Assembly: GCA_002794785.1 (NCBI GenBank)
Contig: NBBA01000001.1
Span: 2,604,001-2,668,000 of the forward strand
DNA: 64,000 nt
Direction of reading: 5' to 3'
Origin: Coniferiporia sulphurascens
Lineage: Eukaryota; Basidiomycota; Agaricomycetes; Hymenochaetales; Hymenochaetaceae
Below are positions 1-13,371 of the stretch, piece by piece. Both the position numbers and the translations under genes were made by a program. Positions within the stretch are counted from its first letter, which is position 1. Each line of letters begins with the position of its first letter. The notes under the pieces were generated by a model that was given only the letters and a program-made list of their open reading frames with translations, did no database searches and was not told the DNA's origin.

Positions 1-997
1 GTCGGTTGCGAAGAAACACACCGACGATAACACACGAGTGTTGAATGCGGCCTGTAAAGAATCAGCGAAGAGATTACTTTGTTTTATTACAATAATTAAT
101 CGTACGCGGAATGCCTGTCAGCAGTTACTTTAGTATGTAAGTAGTGCTCAAAGGCATATGTGGACAACCCACAACGTGACCACCGAGACACATTCCGGTC
201 GCTGGCGCGTTCCGTCAATACACCGCTTCCCTACCTCATTCAGCAAATACTCGCCAGCAATACGACCGTTACAATTCTTTAGGGAGTACAGCAGGTCCAC
301 AGACAATGTTACATCCTGGCACAGTCTCGTGAGTGTTAGGGGTAAAGTGGATATCACAAACGAACACCCACTTCGTCATATGCGGCCACTTCTTTCTCGA
401 TCTTTCATAATGACGATGAGAGGAATGGGCGAGGAGAAAAATGAATGATGTTCGACCTTATATTTGTTTCCCCTATCGGTGCCTATCAGTCGGATATATC
501 AAGTGAGCCCGCGATTTAACGGCGAGATAAAATGACTGGAAGTGCCTTCGTTATCATAGGGAATGGGCTCTGGCCCTTCAAATTCGTGATAGATGGACGG
601 CAATGCTAAAGTTTTGTCCGAGTTAGGCGAGCGTCTATGTTGCGAGGTCCTGACTCACCGACAACATATCCATGACTTGCGATCTGGCCTGCAAAGCGCT
701 CAACGGGACCTGTGACCTGGTAGATCTCGCTGATCGCGAGCCTTCTTGAGTCTTTGCAAACGGTGGACAACTGGCCCACAGCAGTCACCTGAAAACCACC
801 ACGCCTGCATGCACGAGGACATCGATGAGCAGTTGTCCGAGGCGGATATACAGTATGCGTTGGCCTGAGCCGTACCGACCTGGAAACTTGGCCTTTGGGT
901 AATCTGGAACGCTGGGCGCGATGATGAATATCCTAACTGGCCTCCCTCTCGGGCTCAGGCTCGATGGAACGTCGTGATATGTTTTCGCGATAAGCAT
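1..997 (-). CDS. Dienelactone hydrolase family protein (3' part cut by window edge)
   Basis: This alpha/beta-hydrolase of the dienelactone hydrolase (carboxymethylenebutenolidase) family would hydrolyse small lactone or ester substrates in the cytosol. Ten exons join in frame: 880-997, 789-804, 659-729, 605-537, 482-457, 401-372, 315-255, 201-173, 114-106 and 51-1. The protein starts MLIAKTYHDVP and shows the family stretches EIYQVTGPVERFA, YHEFEGPEPIPYD and ATGMCLGGH, where the Cys is the expected nucleophile. Reading stops after VCFFATD at the window edge, so the catalytic Asp and His are not visible. Exon 9 is only 9 nt, and the intron at 254-202 begins GC instead of GT. The first ATG in frame with the conserved N-terminus is at 997. 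The family assignment is strong; the substrate is unknown. Confidence 0.85.
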
Positions 998-1296
998 GGT
1001 CGCGGTCACTGAAGATGGTGCACAAGGAACCCAAATACTCCCAGCATATTATATACTGTCGGCGCATGTCTCACTTATATGGACACACCAGACTGGGAAA
1101 CCATAGCACACGCACACGGACGGGGCAAGAGCCTCGCATATATCTGCCCATCGCAAAAGATCTTCGTTATTGAGCGTACATTGGATCGTGGTAACACAGT
1201 GTTGATGACAGAGTATAAGTACCGACGTGCGAGGTAATGAAACAAGAGTACAGATGACGGAGTGGGAAAAAAATAAAACCGCACATCTGCATCTAT

Positions 1297-4010
<2,714 letters not shown>

Positions 4011-6218
4011 TTAGCTGTCCATACCCCATCCCTTTCCTCCTCCGAGGAACTTTGACCTGAGGATCTCCTCAAACGTCGGACGCGCCGCGAGGTCGATACG
4101 GAGACAAGCTCGGACAAGCGCCGCTGCGTCGCCGAGGCATCCACCTCCGTCTGCTTCTTCGCCGTCGCTTTCCTTGCCATCGCCGCAGCGCTCGTCCAAG
4201 GCGATGGATCCATTCGAAAATGGAGATTTCAAGCCATCTTGCGCTTCAGCAGCAGTGTTAAAAGGGCACTCGCCGATCAAAAGAACGAAAGCGACCACCC
4301 CAAATGCCCATACGTCCTGCTCTTTCCCGTGATAACGCTCACCCCGGAGAATTTCAGGACCAGCATAATCGAGCCTGGTGTCGCGAAAGAAAGAAAAACA
4401 GTCAGTGCTGTTGACACACTTGTTGTAGCACACAACTCACGTCCCACTGAAAGTATCCCAGCCATTTCTTTTCACAATCCCGGAACTGCCGAAGTCGATG
4501 AGAATGCAACTCCCAGGTTTTCGACCAAGAACAACATTCTCATCCTTGACGTCTCGGTGAACTGCAAGTGTACTCAGGAATAAATCGGAAGGTAGCAGCG
4601 AAGCACTTACCAATGCCCTTAGCATGCAGGAAAGCCAAAGCGTCCGCAATTTGGCCTAGGTAGCTTCGTATCAAGAAAGGCGGTAATCCCTGCGGATATC
4701 CCTCAACGAGATCGAACAAATCCGAAGGTGACGATACACCGCCCGGCCTTTTCTCAGGCATAGTGGAAGGCATAACAAGGTAGTAAAAATGATTATCTTC
4801 AAAGAAATCTACAAGCTGGCAGATGTTCGGATGACCCTTGACGACCTCGCCTTCTATCCAAGGGTCTGCTTCATCCTGAGATGAAGCATTATTCCGTGAA
4901 GGATCCCAAGGCCGTTTCGGGGGCAACACATATGAAGCCGAAGAAATCAAGGACATGACGTAGATTTCCACAGGGATTGTCCCGAACTTGGGATGCTTCT
5001 TCCAGCAGTCTGCGAGGATACGCGATTTGATAATTTGTTTGATGATAACCGGGGGCTAAAGTAGAAGAACTTAAATACATGTTTTGCATCAATGCCGACA
5101 GAAAATCTCACCCCCATTTCCCCGTTCACGTTCATTTCCCTTGCGCGCTTTACAAGCCCATACGCACCCCGCCCGAGCTCTCCTTCAATTACGAACTCTG
5201 AGATGCTCCTGCCTCCGAGAAACGATTCTTTTTCCGCTGCCGGACTCGGTGGAGCTGCCGAGGCAGAACTCATAAAGCTGGACTGACTGCCAGAGCGCAC
5301 CAGCTTCGGTGTCAGTAAGAGCGACTCAGAAGGTGGATCAATGGATACTATCGAGAGCCGACCGGCGGTAAGGGACACACGCTGTTGAGACGAGCGTCGG
5401 CGCGGTCTTGGCATAGTCGGTGATCGAGACAGTGCAGGGCGAGAGCTAGAGCCGGCTTCCCCCGTGTGATTTGGCGAGAGTATTTCAGGAGTTGTACAGA
5501 GAGAAGTAAGAGAGACAGCTGACGAGGAGAACGGAGATCGTGAGAGCGGAGATTCGGACAAGACTGGTTCAGTTGTGAAGGTGCCTGAGAGTTGTGGCTC
5601 ATTATCTTGAACAGAGGTGAAGCCGAGAGGACGGCTGGAGGGACTGGACCTGATCGCCTTTGAACCGTTTGTGATTTGTCTCCCAAAGGCGCGAGTGTCG
5701 CGCGGAGACTCTGGCTCTATAAAGCTGCCACTGAACGGGACGGCATCGTCGTCGTCCCTGCGATCGGCTCCGGACTCGACATCCTTCTGCTTTGCACTCC
5801 AGCTGTAGCCACCGCCGATGGATGTGACGCCCCAGCTGTTGCCGACACTGGCTGTGCGGTGAAGTTTGGCCTTGGACGGATGCAGCCAGTCCGAGTCTTC
5901 ATCGTGAGTGAGGTCGATGTGCTGGGCGGCAAGCATGGGGGCACGCAGGAAAGGGGGTGCGATGGATTGCTCGACAATAATGCGTGGGTTCCTCTGCGCT
6001 GGCGGGGAGTACGGAGAGCGGAATGGCTTGCTGTCGGCGGACCTCGAGCGTGGATTTGTATTTTTACAGACATCGCCCAGAGGCCGCAAAGTTCCCACGC
6101 CCATCTGCCAGTGCCGATTAAGGCGGTCGGCGTGGAACTGGTCGGCACGGTCGGCAAACGCTTGCACAGCGCAGGCCGAGCCGTCTGCAGTCCCCGCTGC
6201 GGTCGAGTCCACGGCCAT
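4011..6218 (-). CDS. Ser/Thr protein kinase with PAS-kinase (PSK1/2)-type catalytic domain
   Basis: Four exons (6218-5112, 5055-4611, 4561-4441, 4374-4011) encode 678 residues. The first about 380 residues are Ser/Pro-rich and look disordered; no PAS domain was recognised. The catalytic domain follows: LGRGAYGLV (glycine loop), PPVIIKQIIK (subdomain II Lys), VHRDVKDENVV (catalytic loop), LIDFGSSG (DFG) and LDYAGPEIL (APE-type motif). The stretch GTIPVEIYVM and the FDTFSGT-like segment (WDTFSGT) match PASK/Psk1, which phosphorylate sugar-metabolism and translation targets. Acidic/low-complexity insertions occur in the N-lobe and before the last helices. The ATG at 6218 is the first in frame; an upstream exon cannot be excluded. 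The kinase call is certain; the PASK subfamily is inferred. Confidence 0.85.
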
Positions 6219-6470
6219 CCCTACGACTGCCTGTGCGATGGCGTTGGCGAGCAGAGAGATGAGGGATGTGGCGAGAGACCCGATTAGCACCGTAGTTCGC
6301 GACCGACATGTCGCCCCTTCCCGCACGGTGCACGCCCACGCGACCAGGGGTCGTCCACTTGCCTTTTCCACCCAAACACCTTCAATCTTATGCTCAGTCT
6401 TTCAGCCCGAAAATAGTGTACAGGAACCAATCAGCAGCGACTAGCAACGTAATATCACCGCTGCACCCAA

Positions 6471-8167
6471 TCACAATCCCATTTCCACCTCGACAGAGCC
6501 AGCGCGTCCCAGCCCGGGCCGTACGGCCGCTATATTATCACCGCTCTGCCGTGCGGCAAGTCGGCGTCGTATCAGTCTGAAGCAAAATAACGAGTAAGCC
6601 AGGTTCCATCCGGGAATTCGCAAAGCTGCAGACCTCTCAAACGAGTCTAATGGACTCTCCTTTTCTCCTTGCACATTCACCGCCGCGGTTCCGTCGTACG
6701 CATGCCCTTCATATAGAACACGGGGAACCCATACACTCAGTGGGCTCTCCCCGCTCTCGTACGAAGCCTCCCCCACGTATAGAAGCAGTCCGTCTGACCT
6801 AATGGGCACATCCACGTCCTGCATTCGATCCGCCGACCAAAGGCCCTGCGTGGTGTCTTGACCGTGAGAACCGTCGACCTGCATTTCTTCCTCGTCTCCA
6901 CCAGAACTTGTTGTCACAGACATGTCCGGTAACACGGGCAGTTTCAGTCGCATGGCGCGACCGCTACGCGCCTGGGACAGCAGCTCACTAAGGATTAGGT
7001 CAAAGGAAATAGGTGTCGCATAAGGCACCGGGGCAAATGTAGTCGGGTAAGGGAAACGGTATATTGGATGAGAGGTCTCTCCCGCATGCGAGAAAGATGA
7101 TTTATGAGGCGGAGGATGAGGCCAGGCCGGCATTTCCGATAAACGAGTGTCTCGCCACCAAAAGCTGCTCCGAGTTTAATTTCAGACCCTTTACTTGAAG
7201 TATGTCCCGGTCCACTCACCGGAAGCTGGCTTCACATTCGCCAACGTCTTGACTTTTCCATCTCACGACGTCTAACACATGTAGGAGTCCATTCGTCCTC
7301 CAATTCTCGTCAAGAATGCAATCGAGTATTGTATTTGGCGGGAGCGGCGAAGGGAAGGGATGAATTAGGACTTTACCGAGAAGACGAGAGCGTAGAATCG
7401 TGTTTGGTACTTTTCGTGACGTCCGTGAAGAGCACGCCTGAATGGTAAAGTAGTATGCTCACCTATACCACTCACTCCCGCGCTTTGCATTGTCACTGCA
7501 AGACAGCGCTTCCCCACAGGCACTGGAGCAAGTCCCACCCAGGCGGTTTCTAGATCATCAGGAAGACCGTCATGCCGTGATAAGTTGTCGTTGTCCCAAG
7601 AGCCTGTCCATAACTTGTCCTCGCGCATTTCCAGAAGTTCCGCATACATGCACTTGTTCGCCCACTTGCTAGCTTTCTTCTTCCCTTTGTTCTTCTTCTT
7701 TTTCGACTTTTTCTTGACAACACCCTGCTCGACATATGGAGAAGGTGATCGGGATATGGGAGGGGACTCGGCATCTAGAGCGGAAAGCATTGAAGCAAAT
7801 TGAGCAACCCCTCCCATTGTTTTGTGAGATTCATCCAATTGAGGCACATCTTCGTCTCCGTCCTCGTCGCTGGAAACGCCCAAGCTGAGCCCGGCAAATT
7901 GTTCGAGTTGACGTGCCGCGTCGACGCGCTGCAGACGTTTCTTTACACAATCGATAAGCAAACTAAGGACGTGAAGAACAAGATCGAAAATAAAGCAACG
8001 GATGAGCGTACTCGCTTTTGTTCTTCAAGAGCCTGTAATAGAGGCCTTTAGAGAGGAAGCGAGTAGAAGTCAACGACGAATACCTGGGCGCGACGAGCCT
8101 GCTGAGGCTGCCGCAGCTCAGTGGGCGGGGACTTGTATGATTTGCGACGGTCGGCGGTTTTGTCCAT
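6471..8167 (-). CDS. SNUPN: Snurportin-1 homologue (m3G-cap snRNP import adaptor)
   Basis: Snurportin binds the trimethylguanosine cap of U snRNAs and hands snRNPs to importin beta. Six exons (8167-8084, 8032-8012, 7928-7463, 7409-7220, 7164-6634, 6576-6471) give 465 residues. The N-terminus is a basic helix resembling an importin-beta-binding region (RRKSYKSPP, QQARRAQALEEQKRR). A Lys-rich run at about residues 110-125 precedes the cap-binding fold, recognised by PVGKRCLAVT, NTILDCILDENW, LHVLDVVRW, ASFRFWWRDTRL and DGLLLYVGEASY. Compared with animal snurportin the linker is longer and acidic. The gene is divergent from RPL32. The N-terminal ATG at 8167 is chosen because it opens the basic helix. 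Confidence 0.85.
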
Positions 8168-8550
8168 GGCGGGAGCAAGACAGCCGGAAGCAACGCAAGT
8201 GCTTAATTAATAATAATAATAATCCTGGCGGAGTCGTGAATCGAATTTGTGGCGACCAAAGGTAACTTTCCCACAGTTAATACTATTGCCGACAAAGCCG
8301 CCGATACTACAGAGCTCGTCGACACAGACCGTCAAGAGGCACAACAGTGAGTATCGCCGTATATCTACACATCTACACCGTCGTGCGCGTTGGGAACGTC
8401 CTATCTTCCTGGTGAAGTGCTGTTTGTCCACCCAAGGCGAGGAGAATCGGGCGGAATGGGCTGGATGGACATGCGCGGCTCTGGATAACTGGCACCCAGT
8501 CTAGCTTGTTTTTGCTGACCTCTTGCCGTTCCGTTCTGCAGTAAACCGCC
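8168..8550. promoter_or_regulatory. Bidirectional promoter of SNUPN and RPL32, with RPL32 5'UTR intron
   Basis: The two genes diverge from this 383-bp gap. An intron in the RPL32 leader is likely from 8347 (GTGAGT) to 8541 (TTCTGCAG), nine bases before the L32 ATG; 5'UTR introns are common in fungal ribosomal-protein genes. A short AAT microsatellite lies at about 8208-8222. No other element was recognised. Confidence 0.5.
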
Positions 8551-9167
8551 ATGGTCTCAAAAATCCCTATCGTAAAGAAGCGTACCAAGCACTTCAAGTA
8601 TGTCCGGCCCCTGCAATTGTTTCGTCCTCTCTGAACCTAGCTTTTTTCGCTTGCAGACGCCATCAGTCTGACCGGTACAAGTCGGTGAAGGAGTCATGGC
8701 GGAAACCGAAGGGTATCGATAACAGGGTGCGCAGGAGGTTCAAGGGCCAGATCACCATGCCGAAGGTATGCTCTCAGTTTTCACACTTGACCTTCACTGC
8801 TAAACACCCATACTGTGTAGATCGGCTATGGCAGCAACAAGAAGGTTAGTTTTAACAACCTACAAACATCATGGGGGAATTGTAGCATAACATCTGTTTA
8901 GACTCGCCACCTCCTCCCCAACGGCCTTAAAAAGTTCTGCGTATCGAACGTGCGGGAAGTTGAGCTCCTGCTCATGCACAACAAGAGCTTCGCTGCTGAA
9001 ATCGCCCACAACGTGAGCAGCCGCAACCGTATCCTTATTTTGGAGAAGTGCGTCCCTTTTACCTCTTCTCTCTTTCCTCCTTCTCACGTCTATGCTTATC
9101 TCGCAGGGCCAAGGCGTTAGGCGTGAAGGTAACGAACGCTGCTGCTCGTCTGCGCTCGGAGGAGTGA
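8551..9167 (+). CDS. RPL32: 60S ribosomal protein L32 (eL32)
   Basis: A structural protein of the large cytosolic ribosomal subunit. Five exons (8551-8597, 8657-8765, 8821-8844, 8902-9047, 9107-9167) join to 128 residues, the usual length. The sequence begins [19 protein letters not shown] and contains [32 protein letters not shown] and the C-terminal [12 protein letters not shown], all diagnostic of eL32. The first intron splits codon 16, a typical position for ribosomal-protein genes. It is divergently paired with SNUPN. Confidence 0.97.
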
Positions 9168-9439
9168 ATGCTAGTGGTGTCGTTGTCATTGTTTGTTATT
9201 TCTTCCTTGTATCCTTTTCACTATGCACAAAACATGCAGCATGCGGCCATAATGCAATTCCATGTTCTAGGCGCTCTCAGATTTCTGCGATGAGATTACG
9301 CGCTCGTCAGATGGTTATCTGTTCATATGTCGTTTTTGAGTTTACTATCGGACATCTCCGACATTGAGGTCCTCATAAGATTAATAGCCATGCGGCGACG
9401 ATTCTCTTCTTCTTCCGTATACCAGCAAGCCGGCAAACG

Positions 9440-10891
9440 ATGTCGATCAGGTGAAATACCCGTACTTCGTATAAGTTTGATTAGCTACAATATCTAATAT
9501 TGCAGGAATGCGTCTCATGCGGGATCATGGTACACTGATCAAGGTATGCAACTGCCCTACATCGTCCGATACGTGAAGCGTCCCGAATATTAAGTCCCCG
9601 GTCTCTACAACCCATCGCTTATCATAAGCCGATCGTCTAAATGATGAGCTTGCCAAGTGGTTGGGAGACGCGCAGCCCGCTGAAGAGGACGGCTTCTCGT
9701 TTCCTATCAAGGGCAGCAAGGCCATCATCGCACCGTCCGTCTGTCTCCTATTAGAAAGTCGGCATTTCCTTCACGGCGGGAACTGAGTTTGGACTGCTCT
9801 AGACATGCGGGGTACTCATATTCTGGACCGCCAGCGGCATGGGCATATAAAAGCATTGACACGACGGGCATGTAAGGTGGCTCTTATGGACCTAGCCCGA
9901 GCGCTGACATTGCTTCAGAAAGCGGGTGTTCATATTGGGTCCATCCCATCACGTCTACCTTGATGGCTGCGCGTTGTCTCGTTGTCAGGAGTACGCAACG
10001 CCGATAGGGAATATCCCTCTGGACTTGACAAGTGCGTATCTCGAAGCTGCAATCGTTTTCTCTGAAAGCCAGTTCATCCTCTTGTGTCATAGCGATTGAT
10101 GAGCTACGGAATACGGGCTTTTTCGATGACATGGACCTTGAGACTGACGAGGACGAACACAGCATTGAAATGCACCTCCCTTATGTCCGCAAAGTCTTCG
10201 AAAGGTAGTTGTTATCCATGATCTCCGTGATAAAAATTGCTCAATCGCCTTGCTTCCAAGCATGAGCATTAAGATTGTTCCTATTCTCGTCGGTGCGATT
10301 AGTAAAGAGAAAGAGAAAACGTTTGGGAAATTGCTTGCGCCCTTCCTGGCTCGGGACGACACATTCTGTGTTGTTTCGAGTGATTTCTGCCATTGGTGCG
10401 CATATTACAAGCTTTGTGCGAACCCAGTCTTTTGACATACGGACTGAACCGAAAAAAATCACAGGGGCACGCGTTTCCAATACACTTTCTACTATCCGTC
10501 TGCGCCAGATGATTCCGGTATCAGCCCCTCTGCTGGGGTCCGCCTAGCCCAGGCGAATGCTTCCTCTCTCCTCTCCACGGACTTTCCTATCCATGCCTCA
10601 ATCACTGCGCTCGACCGTCAAGCACTGACGATCCTCACCATGCCGCCGCATACAAGTAAGCAGGCGCACGACGCGTTCACGGCTTACCTTGCGCGTACGA
10701 AGAACACAATATGTGGCCGGCACCCGATAGGCGTGCTGCTTGGTGCTCTAGCAGAGTTGGAAGAGGAGAGAACCGGAGAGGCTGACAAAAGATCGGCGAC
10801 GATGAAGTGGGTGAGATACGAACAGAGCAGCGCGTGCCGCGGCATGAAAGATTCGAGCGTGAGCTACGCGAGTGCCTACGTTGTCTTCTGA
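9440..10891 (+). CDS. MEMO1: MEMO1-family protein
   Basis: MEMO proteins are a metal-binding family related to extradiol dioxygenases, linked to redox and cell-motility control; the yeast member is Mho1. Eight exons (9440-9450, 9506-9543, 9629-9734, 9803-9871, 9919-10031, 10093-10204, 10261-10395, 10465-10891) give 336 residues, a little longer than animal MEMO1. Family signatures are [72 protein letters not shown] and the ending [12 protein letters not shown]. The metal-ligand His positions (PHAGY, PSHH) are present. The first coding exon is only 11 nt (MSIR), chosen because the other upstream ATG is out of frame. The substrate is unknown. Confidence 0.92.
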
Positions 10892-11307
10892 TGACCTTCC
10901 TTGCCCGGCTCTTTCTTCATCAAATAGTTTCCATAAACATGTCATAGAGACGGAAGGAAGCTGATTCACCGATGTTTTTTTTTTGAATATATTACATATT
11001 GCTTGACCGAGCCCGAGTCCGGGACGGGCGCGTAGTCCGGTGGTATCACGTGGGCAAGCAACGCCATCACCTGCGTGACCGAGTCGTCGCTCCGAAGAAT
11101 GACGGCGATGCGCGCTTAATTGATTCCTTCCTTCCACACCGCATGTACCATCTGTATTCTAGCCGTAGAATGTGGGGTTTCAGACTTGAGCACGCCGATT
11201 CGTCCAGCGTTCACAGAGTCTCAATTCTCGTGATCGCATATTTTTTGAAGGCCACGACTCCTTTTGGATTATTTACATGGCATGCAACGACTGCTGTAGT
11301 TCTAGGC

Positions 11308-11339
11308 GACTCGGACACGGCGGGGCTGATGTCCGAGTC
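11308..11339. repeat. Perfect 10-bp inverted repeat upstream of GH5 gene
   Basis: The arms GACTCGGACA and TGTCCGAGTC are exact reverse complements separated by 12 bases. The element ends about 27 bp before a TATA box, so it could be a dimeric transcription-factor site for a carbohydrate-responsive gene. That role is inference. Confidence 0.6.
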
Positions 11340-11365
11340 CTGGAGCGAGCTCTGGTGACTTCGCA

Positions 11366-11372
11366 TATATAA
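11366..11372 (+). promoter_or_regulatory. TATA box of GH5 gene
   Basis: TATATAA, 71 bp upstream of the ATG. Clear TATA boxes are typical of inducible fungal genes; here it fits a secreted-enzyme gene. Confidence 0.5.
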
Positions 11373-11442
11373 TAGTAGACGTACGGTGTCTTGTTCCTCA
11401 CGCCTCTCTCGTGCCAGCAAGAGTACTTAGTACATCATTGAC

Positions 11443-13008
11443 ATGCTATTTGGACGCTCAGTTCTTCTGGGTGCGCTGGCCTGCATCTCGGGCATTAGTG
11501 GCGCGTCTGCGGCCAACTCCTTTGCGGGCGCGAACCTGTACTATGCGGCCGGGCTCTCCGCGTCGGGACGCCAGACACTTCTGCAGTGAGTATTGCTGTC
11601 CTCACCAAGGACGCGCACAGGCTTATACGGGTCATCTCTTTAGGGGACTGGAAGATGCAGGCATGAAGGTCCTCCGCGTCTGGCTCGATGGTGAATCCAC
11701 CTCGACAACCAAGGTGGGCATGTATCCGGCGACAGTGCAGTATCTGCCATTGATTCACGCTGCCCGGTCGTAGGGAACGACGATCACCTCGTACAATTCG
11801 CTGGAACCCAACGTGATTGGCACTTACAACGATACAGTTCTCGACCTGCTGGACGATTTCATGGTCGATGCGAACAGCCACAACATCAACGTATAATGCT
11901 CCCATACAGACCCGTCGACCGAAGGCTCTAACGGTGCCCGTAGCTGCTAATCAGCATGCACAGCTTCAACGCCTTGGAGGGAGGTGATGTTTACGGCGCG
12001 GAGTACGGGACCGGGTACTTTTACGAATGGGCAAATGCAACATCGCAGTTCGACAACCGGCTCAAGCACGTCTTGAACCACGTCCACACTTCGCTTAACA
12101 AGCCGTGGAAGGAGCTGTCCGATTACATCTTTGCTTTTGAAGCGGAGAATGAAGCCATGATCGGCAAGGTGAGTGATTCGCGCGCTAATTTCCTGTCTCG
12201 ACAGTTTTAGAACACAGCTTCTATATTATCTAGGGTCAAACTTACATTGAAGATAATCAGTCTTGGTAAGTTTCGACTTTGTTGTCCATGCCCTATATCC
12301 AATTTTAATTTTAGGCAATGTGACAGAGCCACTACAATCAAAAACGAACTGGGAGACAATAGTGGGGTAAATCTTTTCCACGAAGCCAGGCGTTCACCGT
12401 TGATTCACCATGATCGCGTTGGCAGATACTTGTGACGACCGGAGGAGAATCCTGGCTCAGTGAATCAGTACAGCCAGACTGGTTGTCCTGTGCTGCTCTC
12501 GATGTTATTGCTATCCATGCCTACGGTACCGGTGACCTCAAAACTTCGGCGATCCAAACATATGTCAGCCAGGCACAGTCTGCAAGGAAGAAGCTTCTCT
12601 TCCAGGAGTGGTTCGTAGCGAAATCTTTGCAATTTGTCCCGCCGTCTCGGAAATGTCTCAAGCAAATCGCATTTTAGGGGCAGCTGCTATTACACTACGT
12701 CGAACAATGACTGTCCCATCGGAGACGTGCTTGACACCTCCACCCGGAACAGCAACATACAGACATGGGCTAGCCAGATCACTGCGGCAGGGGTGCCCTG
12801 GCTCTATTGGCAGGTCCTTCCGAACGCGGACCCCCACGTGAGTATCCTCTTTGACCTGTCGGAGACTATTGCTGATTTATTCGTGCAGTATGGCACTGAC
12901 TACGAGATCGGAGTGGATGTCGATCCTTCCTGGGATACTCTTAAGGCGGCTTCGCTGGCTGCACTGCAAGCTACTTCAGCCTTTGACTATTCGGCATACT
13001 TGCTTTGA
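11443..13008 (+). CDS. Secreted glycoside hydrolase family 5 protein, mannanase-like
   Basis: Nine exons (11443-11585, 11644-11713, 11774-11890, 11944-12168, 12234-12265, 12315-12366, 12426-12610, 12678-12837, 12889-13008) encode 367 residues. A signal peptide is evident (MLFGRSVLLGALACISG, likely cut after ASA), so the enzyme should be secreted. The (beta/alpha)8 fold is suggested by FAGANLYYAAGL, GMKVLRVWLDG, ISMHSFNALEGG, YIFAFEAENEAM (putative acid/base Glu), VIAIHAYGTGD and LLFQEWG (putative nucleophile Glu), with WLYWQVLP near the end. These resemble fungal endo-beta-1,4-mannanases. The acid/base site reads NEA rather than the usual NEP. The substrate is inferred only from similarity. 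Confidence 0.85.
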
Positions 13009-13371
13009 GCTTCAGAACCCAGTTTCATGCTGAATTCAAGCCTGCAAGCGGGACTTTTTGTTTATTCCTTCAAATTCTCTCCTTTCATTGAACGTCCTGT
13101 CTAGTACACGTACTCATATGTTGAGCAGTTACTCTATATACCACAATGCGATATGCAGGAGCTCCCTGATTTATTTACTGCAGATCAGTCACTGAGGGCC
13201 TCATTACTCCACACTGTGCACGTATCGCCCGATCTTCGTTCCCTTGTTTGTGTAGTAATAAACCTGCTCACATATCGCTGCATGAGCAGAGCCTTCGACT
13301 ACACACCCATCATCATCGTTGTCATTATTCAAGCACAGTTCACAAAAGTCCCGGCTCTCTGCACAGTTTCT
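13009..13371. other. Convergent 3' intergenic region
   Basis: This lies between the stop codons of the GH5 gene and the histidine-phosphatase gene. No coding signal or repeat was recognised. Confidence 0.6.

Larger units (their letters stand above)
10892..11442. promoter_or_regulatory. Intergenic: MEMO1 3' flank and GH5 gene promoter with hairpin
   Basis: No gene is seen. The GH5 side contains a perfect 10-bp inverted repeat (11308-11317 and 11330-11339, 12-base GC-rich loop) and a TATATAA box at 11366-11372, 71 bp before the GH5 ATG at 11443. Confidence 0.55.

Noticed and set aside
1..997. Dienelactone hydrolase as a fragmented pseudogene
   Set aside because: The frame looks broken until very short exons and a GC-AG intron are allowed; then all ten exons join and every family motif is intact.
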